A program made the translations under genes and the position numbers. 5,604 nucleotides of DNA. Source: Betaproteobacteria bacterium (GTDB taxonomy: Bacteria > Pseudomonadota > Gammaproteobacteria > Burkholderiales > SG8-39). The DNA is taken from NCBI GenBank assembly GCA_005881355.1, contig VBDM01000091.1:1-5604 (forward strand), in the 5' to 3' direction. Below are positions 1 through 5,437 of the stretch, piece after piece. Position 1 is the first letter of the stretch. Each line of letters opens with the position of its first letter. The notes beneath the pieces are model-generated. The model worked only from the letters and a program-made list of their open reading frames with translations, searched no databases and had not been told where the DNA came from.

Positions 1-30
1 CAGCGCGGCTTGTCTGAATCTCCGCAACAT
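1..30 (-). CDS. Start of a probable ABC substrate-binding protein (partial)
   Basis: Only the first ten codons are inside the window; the gene continues past the left edge. The minus strand reads ATG and then MLRRFRQAAL. This is a basic N-terminus turning hydrophobic, as at the start of a Sec signal peptide. A near-perfect Shine-Dalgarno sequence (AAAGGAGGG) sits five bases upstream, so the start is well supported although the product is not. In LivK/LivGHM clusters of this kind the gene after livM is usually the periplasmic Leu/Ile/Val-type binding protein, which captures the ligand and delivers it to the permease pair. The identity is therefore inferred from position plus the signal-like start. 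Any other exported protein would look the same over ten residues. Confidence 0.5.
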   Translation of the reverse strand, partial: MLRRFRQAAL

Positions 31-35
31 TGGAA

Positions 36-44
36 CCCTCCTTT
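36..44 (-). promoter_or_regulatory. Strong ribosome binding site
   Basis: The minus strand reads AAAGGAGGG, five bases before the ATG at 30..28. It is the strongest Shine-Dalgarno match in the window. This fits a gene that must be made in excess over the permeases, as binding proteins usually are. It also fixes the start of the partial gene at the left edge. Confidence 0.75.
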
Positions 45-95
45 GGATGGAAATCTCCCTGTTTCTACAGGTTATCCGAATGAACAACTGCACCT

Positions 96-101
96 AATAT
101 A
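96..101 (-). promoter_or_regulatory. Possible -10 box in the livM-to-next-gene gap
   Basis: The 105-base gap between livM and the next gene is the largest inside the operon and is more AT-rich than its surroundings. On the minus strand it contains TATATT, a 5 of 6 match to a sigma70 -10 box, placed 65 bases before the ATG. At 17-base spacing the -35 position holds only TTTCCC, a poor match. The gap could carry a separate promoter for the binding protein, but the evidence is one short box. No intrinsic terminator is seen here. Confidence 0.2.
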
Positions 102-135
102 GCCCAATTGTCACGGACGGGAAAACCGGCCGGGT

Positions 136-1193
136 TCAGTGGGGGAAAGGCCAGAGCCGCAGCTTTTCCTTGGCGATTTGCCACAGGCGCGCAAGGCCCA
201 GCGGTTCGACGACGAGAAAAAAGATGATGAGCGCGCCGAACAGGATGAGGGTCAGGTTGGACACCAGCCCCGCGGGAAGGGCGAGGCCGAAAGCGCGTTC
301 GATGGAAGTGGCCGAAAGGTCCATGAAGATCCGACCCCGCCGATGATGATCATGAAGAGGATCCTGAAGGAAAGATCGAGCTCGAATCCCGCCGGCTCGA
401 CCGTGCCCAGATACGCAAACGCGTAAAGCGCGCCGGCCACGCCGCAGTAAAAGGAGCTGATCGCAAAGGCGAGGAGCTTGGTTTTCATCATCGGGATGCC
501 GACGACCTCGGCCGCGACGTCCATGTCGCGCACCGCCATCCAGGCCCGGCCGATCGAGCTGCGCACCATGTTTTTCGCCGCGAGTGCCATGACGCTCACG
601 ATCGCGAGGACGAGCACATAGCGCTTCACGGGAGTGTCGACTGCGTAGCCGAAGGCGACGAGCTTCTGCGCCGTGATCACCCCCGATGAGCTGTAGTTCG
701 AAACCCACCCGAACTTGGTCAGCGCCCACACCACGAAGAACTGCGCCGCGAGCGTCGCGACCGCGAGATAGAAACCCTTGATGCGCAGGCTCGGCAGCCC
801 GAACACGACCCCGATCCCCGCGGCGACGATTCCGGCGAGAACGAAAGACAGCAGCATAGGCATACCCGGCACGCGCAGCTCGAAGTTGTAGGCGGCGAAG
901 GCCCCCACCGCCATGAACGCGGCGGTGCCGAGCGAGAGCTGTCCGGCGTAGCCGGTAAGGATGTTCAAGCCGAGAGCGGCGAGCGAGAAGATCAGGAACG
1001 GGATCAGCACGCCGTTGAACCAGTAGTTGAAGTCGACCGCGCCGGCGAGCGCCGGGGTCGCCGCAGCGAGCGGCACGCCGAGGAAGGCGAGAGCGAGGAG
1101 CGCCGCCATGGCGATCCGGTCCTGGCGAATAGGGAAGAGCTGCTGGTCTGCGGCGTAGCTGGTCTTGAATTGTCCGGCTTCGCGGTAGAGCAC
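136..1193 (-). pseudogene. livM: Branched-chain amino acid-type ABC permease LivM, frameshifted
   Basis: This is the LivM-type inner-membrane permease, which would pair with LivH to form the translocation channel. The start is GTG at 1193, with AAAGGAG six bases upstream; the N-terminus (VLYREAGQFKTSYAADQQ, initiator Met) is typical of proteobacterial LivM. Residues 30-290 show the expected membrane helices, the GYAGQLSLG segment (81-89), the LRIKGFYLAVATLA region (136-149) and the cytoplasmic loop GRAWMAVRDMDVAAEVVGI (215-233). The frame is intact through GGVGS (285-289). It then runs into unrelated residues and stops at 252, giving 313 aa. The true C-terminus (IFMDLSATSIERAFG ... EKLRLWPFPH, 64 residues) continues in another frame from base 330 to the TGA at 136. 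Between the two parts the family normally has about 16 residues (GSF-GAAFIVLLP-like), part of a membrane helix. The frame change requires a loss of 3n+1 bases, about 49. It is a true mutation or a sequence error; if true, transport through LivM is unlikely. Confidence 0.85.
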
Positions 1194-1199
1194 GGCCTG

Positions 1200-1206
1200 C
1201 TCCTTT
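1200..1206 (-). promoter_or_regulatory. livM ribosome binding site overlapping the livH stop
   Basis: The minus strand reads AAAGGAG, then six bases, then GTG. The first bases are shared with the TAA stop of livH (1207..1205). This site selects the GTG at 1193 over the in-frame ATG at 1109 (residue 29), and it suggests translational coupling of the two permeases. Confidence 0.75.
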
Positions 1207-2098
1207 AGACCCGGTCGATGCGTCGCTCGCCGAACAGTCCCTCGGGGCGCACCAGGAGGAAAGCGAGCGCGAGCACGTAGGGGAACCAGGATTCGATGCC
1301 GCCGCCGACGTGCGGGCCGATGTAGACCTCGGCGAGTTTTTCGGATGCGCCGACGACAAGCCCGCCGACGATGGCTCCGGCGATCGATTCGAACCCGCCC
1401 AGAATCAGTACCGGCAACGCCTTCAACGCGAGAAAGGTGAGTGCGAACTGCACGCCGTTGCGCGCACCCCACAGAAGTCCCGTCACGAGCGCGACGAAAC
1501 CGGCGACCATCCACACGATCACCCAGATCCGCTGCAGGGAAATGCCTACCGCGAGCGCGGCCTGATGGTCGTCCGCGACCGCGCGCAGCGCCCGCCCGGT
1601 GCGGGTCTTGTTGAAGAACATTGCAAGGACCGCCACCAGCGCGGCTGCGATACCGGAGGCGACGAGGTCGAATTTGCTGATGTTCATTCCGGTTTTGTCC
1701 ATCAGCCATTCGATCGGCTCGTCGGCAATGCCCAAATCGAGCGCGTGGACCTGGGCGCCCCAGGTGAGCTGGGCGATGCCCTCGATGAAGAAGGAGAGGC
1801 CGATGGTCGCCATGAAGAGGGTGATCTGCGGCTGGTTGACGAGCGGGCGCAGCACCACGCGCTCGGTGAAAAACGCGAGCGCCACCATCGCGAGGAGCGC
1901 GAGCGCCACCGCGAGCCAGAACGGGGCGCCCATCGAGATGAACCCAACGGTCGTGAGGGCGGCGAAGAACACCATCGCGCCTTGCGCGAAGTTGAAGACG
2001 CCGGAGGCCTTGTAGATCAGCACGAAGCCGAGCGCCACAAGCGAATACATCACCCCCGCGAGCAGCCCGCCGATCAGCACTTCGAAGAAGAATTGCAT
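1205..2098 (-). CDS. livH: Branched-chain amino acid-type ABC permease LivH
   Basis: This 297-residue inner-membrane permease of the HAAT family would be the partner of LivM. The length is normal and the frame is intact. The N-terminus MQFFFEVLIGGLLAGVMYSL opens the first helix. It is followed by the family-typical LGFVLIYKASGVFNFAQG (23-40), helices around 60-78, and TERVVLRPLVNQPQITLFMATIGLS spread over 78-102. The cytoplasmic loop that contacts the ATPase is TRTGRALRAVADDHQAALAV (165-184). The end, FLLVRPEGLFGERRI (280-294), is the usual LivH C-terminus. The ATG lies one base after the livG TAG stop. No clear Shine-Dalgarno sequence is visible, so translation is probably coupled to livG. 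The family assignment is firm. The ligand cannot be read from the permease and need not be leucine, isoleucine or valine. Confidence 0.93.
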   Translation of the reverse strand: MQFFFEVLIGGLLAGVMYSLVALGFVLIYKASGVFNFAQGAMVFFAALTTVGFISMGAPFWLAVALALLAMVALAFFTERVVLRPLVNQPQITLFMATIGLSFFIEGIAQLTWGAQVHALDLGIADEPIEWLMDKTGMNISKFDLVASGIAAALVAVLAMFFNKTRTGRALRAVADDHQAALAVGISLQRIWVIVWMVAGFVALVTGLLWGARNGVQFALTFLALKALPVLILGGFESIAGAIVGGLVVGASEKLAEVYIGPHVGGGIESWFPYVLALAFLLVRPEGLFGERRIDRV

Positions 2099-2099
2099 G

Positions 2100-2888
2100 C
2101 TAGTGCGCGACGCCCAGATACGCGTCGATCACGTCCTTGTTGCTGCGCACCTCTTCCGGCGTGCCGTCGGCGATCTTGCGGCCGTAGTCGAGCACCACGA
2201 CCCGGTCCGAGAGGTCCATGACCACGCTCATGTCGTGCTCGATCAGCACGATGGTGGTGCCGAACTGGTCGTTGACGTCGAGGATGAAGCGGCTCATGTC
2301 CTGCTTTTCCTCGAGGTTCATGCCGGCCATGGGCTCGTCGAGCAGCAGCAGCTCGGGTTCCGCGGCAAGGGCGCGCGCGAGCTCGACGCGCTTTTGCAGG
2401 CCGTAAGGCAGCCGGCCCACCGGGGTCTTGCGGATATGCTGGATCTCGAGAAAGTCGATGACCGCCTCGACTTTGGCGCGGTGCTCGAGTTCCTCGCGCT
2501 GCGCCGCTCCCCAGTAAAGTGCCTGCTGCAGGAAATTGCATTTCATCCTCAGGTTGCGCCCGGTCATGATGTTGTCGAGCACCGTCATGCCGCGAAAGAG
2601 CGCGATATTCTGGAAGGTCCGGCCGATCCCCTGCTCTGCGGCTTCGTGCGGGTCGACGCGATGGCGCCTGGCGCCTTTGAACGTGACGCTGCCTCGCTGC
2701 GGATGGTAGACGCCGTTGATGACGTTGAGCATCGAGGATTTGCCCGCGCCGTTCGGGCCGATGATGGCGCGGATCTCGCGCCTGCGGACGTCGAAGGACA
2801 CCGACTTCAGGGCGACCACCCCGCCGAAGGCGAGCGAGACGTCGTCGACCTCGAGAATGGGGCCGCCGATCTTTCTACCCGCGCCCAT
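2100..2888 (-). CDS. livG: ABC transporter ATP-binding protein LivG
   Basis: This 262-residue cytoplasmic ATPase would power the LivH/LivM channel. All motifs are present: Walker A GPNGAGKS (44-51), Q-loop Gln93 in GRTFQNIALF, signature region LPYGLQKRVELARAL (160-174, replacing LSGGQ as is usual in LivG), Walker B LLLLDEP with catalytic Glu185, the D-loop around 188-191 and H-loop His218 in IEHDM. The insertion between the Q-loop and the signature (RNLRMKCNFLQQALYWG, 111-127) is also LivG-like and separates it from the shorter LivF. Start: the ATG at 2888 is the only good initiator before the first beta strand (ILEVDDVSLAFGG). It lies 18 bases after the ligase stop and has a weak ribosome site, which suggests coupling. 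A second ATPase (LivF) is normally required and is not in the window. Confidence 0.93.
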   Translation of the reverse strand: MGAGRKIGGPILEVDDVSLAFGGVVALKSVSFDVRRREIRAIIGPNGAGKSSMLNVINGVYHPQRGSVTFKGARRHRVDPHEAAEQGIGRTFQNIALFRGMTVLDNIMTGRNLRMKCNFLQQALYWGAAQREELEHRAKVEAVIDFLEIQHIRKTPVGRLPYGLQKRVELARALAAEPELLLLDEPMAGMNLEEKQDMSRFILDVNDQFGTTIVLIEHDMSVVMDLSDRVVVLDYGRKIADGTPEEVRSNKDVIDAYLGVAH

Positions 2889-2906
2889 GGCGTGAAGCCG
2901 TGCGCT

Positions 2907-4859
2907 TCAGGCCGCCCGCCTGGCGGCTGCAACGTCGTAGGTCCTCGCTTCGAGGATCTTCAGGTCGGCGGACACCGTTCCGGTGCGGCCGTCCTCGAAC
3001 CGGACCTGCGTTTCGACGTAACAGCTCGTCTTCCCCGAATAAAGGGCGTCAACGAGGGGGGAGTATTTCTCCGCGATGTGGCGGCGCCTGACCTTGCGCG
3101 TGCGGGTAAGCTCGCCCTCATCGGCGTCGAGCTCCTTGTGCAGCACGAGCAAGCGCCGGATCTGCGAATTGCCCAGCGTCGAATCCGCGGCGAGGGCGCG
3201 GTTCACTTTTTCCACGCACTCGCGGATCAGATCGTGGACAGCGGGTTGCAAGGCCAGATCCGCGTAGCCCGAATAGGCGAGATTGCGCCTCTCCGCCCAG
3301 CTGCCGATTGCGGCCATGTCGATATTGACGAGCGCGCAGACCTTGTCGCGCCCATCGCCGAAGCACACCGCCTCCTTGATGTAGGGAAAGAACTTGAGCT
3401 TGTTCTCGAGGTATTTCGGGGCGAAGAGCGTCCCGTCGGCGAGCCTGCCGACGTCCTTCGCGCGGTCGATGATTTTCAAGTGGCCGTCAGGGTCGAAATA
3501 CCCCGCATCGCCGGTGTGGAAAAAGCCTTCGGCGTCGAGCGCCTCGCGCGTGGCCTCCGGCCGTCCGTGATACTCCTTCATCAGGCCGGGGGAGCGCACC
3601 AGTACTTCGCCCGAATCGGCGATGCGCACTTCCACTCCCGGCATCGGCCTGCCGACGGTGTCCAGTTTCACCTCGCCTGAAGGCTGCATGCATACGGTCA
3701 CGCAGGTCTCGGTCATTCCGTAGAGCTGCTTCAGGTTGATGCCGATCGAGCGGTAAAAGTCGAACAGATCCGGACCGATCGCCTCGCCGCCCGTGTAGGC
3801 GACGCGGATGCGAGACAAGCCGAGCACGTTCTTCAGAGGCCCGTACACGAGCAGCTCGCCGAGGCGGTACCGCAGCCGGTCCGTGAGCGGCACGCCAGGC
3901 TTCCGCTCGAGGATTTTCATGCCGACACGCTTTGCGACACCCATGAAGTAATGGAACATCCTGCGCTTCGCCCAGCCCGCGTCCTCGATGCGGATCATGA
4001 CCTGGGTGAGGATGTTCTCGTAGATGCGCGGCGGCGCAAAAAAATAGGTCGGCCCGATCTCGCGCAGATCGTTCATCACGGTGCCGGGGGATTCGGGGCA
4101 GTTCAGGCAGAAGCCCGCGATATGGACTTGAGCGTACGAATAGAGAAAATCGCCCACCCAGGCCATGGGCAGATAGCAAAGAAGGTCGTCGCCCTCGGCG
4201 ATGCCGTCGAAGGCCACGAGCACTCTCGCCGTGTGGATCATCGCCGCGTGCGTCTGCGAGACGCCCTTGGGTTTGCCGGTGGTCCCCGAGGTGTACAGGA
4301 TCACCGCGATATCGGAAGACCGGGCCTTTTCGACTTCCCCGAGGAAAAATTCCGGTCCGCGTCCCGCGTAGTCGCGGCCGATCGCCCGCAGGCTCTCGAT
4401 GCTCATCAGTCCGTCCTGTGCGTAATGGCGCAACCCGCGCGGATCGTCGAAGTAGATGCGCTTGAGCAGCGGCCACCGCTGCTGAATCTCGAGCAGCTTG
4501 TCGACCTGCTCCTGGTCCTCGGCGACGGCGAATCCGATTTCGGCGTCCTGCACGACGAACGCCATCTCGTCCGCCACGGCGTCCTGGTAGAGCGGCACCG
4601 GCACTCCGCCCAAGACCTGCGCAGCGATCATCGACCAGTACAACCGCGGGCGGTTGTCCCCGACGATCGCAAGGCGGTCGCCGCGCCCGAAGCCTTGAGC
4701 GGCAAGGCCGCAGGCGAGCAAGCGCACTTCGTCCGCGACCTGCGCCCAGGTCCAGGTCTGCCATATGCCCAGGTCCTTTTCGCGGAACGCCGGCCGGTGG
4801 GGCCGCACCTTCGCCTGATGCAGCAGCAGGCGCGGAAAAGTGTCGCGGGGTTCGGTCAC
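2907..4859 (-). CDS. AMP-forming acyl-CoA ligase (FAA1/FadD15 type)
   Basis: This 650-residue cytoplasmic enzyme of the adenylate-forming superfamily activates a carboxylic acid with ATP and CoA to an acyl-CoA, AMP and pyrophosphate. Motifs (numbered from the GTG start): phosphate loop YTSGTTGKPKG (189-199), YLPMAWVGD (229-237), LYGMTET (379-385), HTGDAGYFDPDGHLKIIDRAKD region (448-469) with the ribose-binding Asp451 and hinge Asp465-Arg466. After the hinge come YLENKLKFFPYIKEAVCFGD (483-502) and GELTRTRKVRR (582-592), as in long-chain acyl-CoA synthetases of the FAA1 group. A C-terminal tail of about 50 residues (ALYSGKTSCYVETQVRFEDG and onward) is characteristic of homologues that sit beside Liv transporters. 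Start: GTG at 4859, preceded by GAGGAG and six bases. A TTG ten codons earlier lacks such a site. It is first in the transporter operon, so its substrate may be the imported compound (an aromatic, fatty or dicarboxylic acid). The substrate is not determined by the sequence. Confidence 0.9.
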   Translation of the reverse strand: MTEPRDTFPRLLLHQAKVRPHRPAFREKDLGIWQTWTWAQVADEVRLLACGLAAQGFGRGDRLAIVGDNRPRLYWSMIAAQVLGGVPVPLYQDAVADEMAFVVQDAEIGFAVAEDQEQVDKLLEIQQRWPLLKRIYFDDPRGLRHYAQDGLMSIESLRAIGRDYAGRGPEFFLGEVEKARSSDIAVILYTSGTTGKPKGVSQTHAAMIHTARVLVAFDGIAEGDDLLCYLPMAWVGDFLYSYAQVHIAGFCLNCPESPGTVMNDLREIGPTYFFAPPRIYENILTQVMIRIEDAGWAKRRMFHYFMGVAKRVGMKILERKPGVPLTDRLRYRLGELLVYGPLKNVLGLSRIRVAYTGGEAIGPDLFDFYRSIGINLKQLYGMTETCVTVCMQPSGEVKLDTVGRPMPGVEVRIADSGEVLVRSPGLMKEYHGRPEATREALDAEGFFHTGDAGYFDPDGHLKIIDRAKDVGRLADGTLFAPKYLENKLKFFPYIKEAVCFGDGRDKVCALVNIDMAAIGSWAERRNLAYSGYADLALQPAVHDLIRECVEKVNRALAADSTLGNSQIRRLLVLHKELDADEGELTRTRKVRRRHIAEKYSPLVDALYSGKTSCYVETQVRFEDGRTGTVSADLKILEARTYDVAAARRAA

Positions 4860-4865
4860 GGGACG

Positions 4866-4871
4866 CTCCTC
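4866..4871 (-). promoter_or_regulatory. Ribosome binding site of the acyl-CoA ligase
   Basis: The minus strand reads GAGGAG six bases before GTG at 4859..4857. It decides the start in favour of this GTG over the TTG at 4889..4887, which has only a GC-rich upstream sequence with no comparable purine run. Confidence 0.7.
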
Positions 4872-4905
4872 GGTAGCGTGCCACGCCAAGTGTTGCGGGC
4901 AGTCT

Positions 4906-4958
4906 CAGCCGGCGAATCTTACCGTAGATGAAGGAACGGGAGTCGCGCGGGCCGGCTG
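4906..4958. repeat. Inverted repeat in the ligase leader
   Basis: CAGCCGGC (4906-4913) is matched by its exact reverse complement GCCGGCTG (4951-4958), with 37 bases between. With a two-base bulge the arms extend to AGT/ACT on the outside. It lies between the ligase start and the plus-strand promoter. It could therefore be an operator for a divergent regulator, or a stem in the ligase mRNA leader. Eight GC-rich bases can also pair by chance. Confidence 0.35.
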
Positions 4959-4982
4959 ACTTTCCCGAATCTCAGTTATAAT
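4956..4982 (+). promoter_or_regulatory. Sigma70-type promoter, plus strand
   Basis: A perfect -10 box TATAAT (4977-4982) stands in otherwise GC-rich DNA. A -35-like CTGACT (4956-4961, four of six matches) lies 15 bases upstream, slightly shorter than ideal. Transcription would begin near 4989-4990, just before the tRNA-like bases at 4996. A perfect -10 box a few bases before a mature 5' end is the usual layout of tRNA promoters. The same AT patch gives TATAAC on the minus strand (4980..4975), so a weak divergent promoter for the ligase operon is possible, though no -35 is seen for it. Confidence 0.6.
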
Positions 4983-4995
4983 TGCCGTCCCACGC

Positions 4996-5019
4996 GCGCC
5001 TGTAGCTCGGCTGGGCGAG
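4996..5019 (+). pseudogene. 5' tRNA-like remnant (acceptor strand and D-arm only)
   Basis: The bases GCGCCTG (4996-5002, like acceptor positions 1-7), TA (5003-5004, like U8 A9), GCTC (5005-5008, D-stem), GGCTGGGC (D-loop with the GG pair) and GAG (5017-5019) match the opening of many bacterial tRNAs such as tRNA-Arg. The D-stem would close with GAGC, but here it is GAGG, and a seven-G run begins at 5019. No anticodon arm, no GGTTCGAATCC-like T-arm and no CAGGCGC acceptor partner is found in the next 400 bases, so this cannot be a functional tRNA. It is best read as the stump of a deleted or recombined tRNA gene, or as a chance or co-opted tRNA-like 5' end. Confidence 0.5.
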
Positions 5020-5031
5020 GGGGGGAGATCT

Positions 5032-5126
5032 CGCGGATACACTCAACGTGCGTCCGCGCCGCCGAGCGCCAGACCTCGGGTTAGGTGGGGTTGTCGCGAA
5101 TGGTTGATGGACATTCGCGCCGCCGA
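5032..5126 (+). repeat. Two related hairpins with identical 3' tails
   Basis: Hairpin one pairs CGCGGA (5032-5037) with TCCGCG (5053-5058). Hairpin two pairs CGCGAATG (5095-5102) with CATTCGCG (5112-5119). Both 5' arms begin CGCG after a T. Both 3' arms end in CGCG and run straight into CCGCCGA, giving an exact 11-base repeat CGCGCCGCCGA at 5055-5065 and 5116-5126. The two units are about 61-63 bases apart, and their loops are unrelated. This looks like a diverged tandem duplication of a stem-loop whose stem has been kept paired. Confidence 0.4.
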
Positions 5127-5426
5127 ACGGGTATGCCGCGGACGGGGATGCTTTGGGCCAGTCAGCAAAGCAGCAAGCGTAGCGTCGCTGGGCCGGCACC
5201 GGTAAGCCGAGCGGTGGTGCATCTGTCCCCCAATTTCTGCGGCTTGATTGTGCCGAACCTGGATCCACAAATTGGAAATCAAAGCGAACACCGAATCGGG
5301 AGAACAAAGACCGGCTGCAGACCGGTCTCGCGGGCGGTTGGGCCCGGCCGCCGCTTCAAGCCGAACAATACCGCTGCGCACCCCCGCGCGGCGCGACGTG
5401 TCCCGTGAGCTCGCTGACGATTAACT

Positions 5427-5430
5427 GGAG
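5427..5430 (+). promoter_or_regulatory. Ribosome binding site of the lipoprotein gene
   Basis: GGAG lies seven bases before the ATG at 5438, within CTGGAGAAAG. It supports this start, which also gives a complete signal peptide. Confidence 0.65.
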
Positions 5431-5437
5431 AAAGATC

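Larger units (their letters stand above)
5015..5437. other. Non-coding stretch with several hairpins
   Basis: No convincing protein gene is present on either strand; the open frames of about 110 codons have low-complexity, Arg/Pro/Ser-rich translations and no ribosome sites. Possible stems, 5' to 3': 5032-5037 with 5053-5058 (plus inner CAC/GTG), 5095-5102 with 5112-5119, 5149-5155 with 5166-5172, 5197-5201 with 5212-5216, 5230-5236 with 5269-5275 around an inner CGGC/GCCG stem, and 5308-5314 with 5322-5328. It follows the promoter at 4956-4982, so it may be transcribed as a small RNA or as a long leader of the lipoprotein gene. No hairpin is followed by a T-run, so no intrinsic terminator is seen. 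It matches neither RNase P RNA nor tmRNA in any signature I could recognise. No promoter close to the lipoprotein gene stands out. Confidence 0.4.

Noticed and set aside
124..134. CCGGCCGG followed by TTTT on the minus strand just after livM, as a terminator
   Set aside because: The palindrome has no loop, leaving at most three pairs, and the T-run is only four bases.
1310..2221. A 303-codon plus-strand open frame opposite livH
   Set aside because: Its translation is dominated by His, Glu, Arg and Asp, the mirror of a hydrophobic membrane protein on the other strand; it has no domain and no ribosome site.
2097..3680. A 527-codon open frame on the plus strand, opposite livG and the ligase
   Set aside because: It is antisense to two well-supported genes with complete motifs. 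Its Val/Asp/His/Arg-rich translation has no recognisable domain, and long antisense frames are common in GC-rich genes.
4860..4889. A ten-residue N-terminal extension of the ligase from a TTG at 4889
   Set aside because: The extension contains the GAGGAG ribosome site for the GTG at 4859, and its residues are not needed for the adenylation fold.
3951..4931. A 326-codon plus-strand open frame opposite the start of the ligase
   Set aside because: It is antisense to the intact N-terminal half of the ligase and shows no independent motif.
5019..5025. Seven-G run as a G-quadruplex element
   Set aside because: A single run cannot form a quadruplex, and there are not three further G-runs close by; it is more notable as a likely sequencing weak spot.
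5061..5366. Five copies of GCCGARC on the plus strand of the spacer (5061, 5122, 5206, 5252, 5360)
   Set aside because: The same 7-mer also occurs within the coding genes of this window, so it probably reflects composition and not a spaced regulatory motif.
5043..5408. Open frames of about 110 codons on both strands of the intergenic region
   Set aside because: Low-complexity translations rich in Arg, Pro and Ser, mutually overlapping, with no ribosome sites and no recognisable motif.
4990..5437. RNase P RNA, tmRNA or a tRNA interrupted by a group I intron
   Set aside because: None of the conserved core sequences of these RNAs that I know is present, and the tRNA-like part breaks in the D-arm and not in the anticodon loop.
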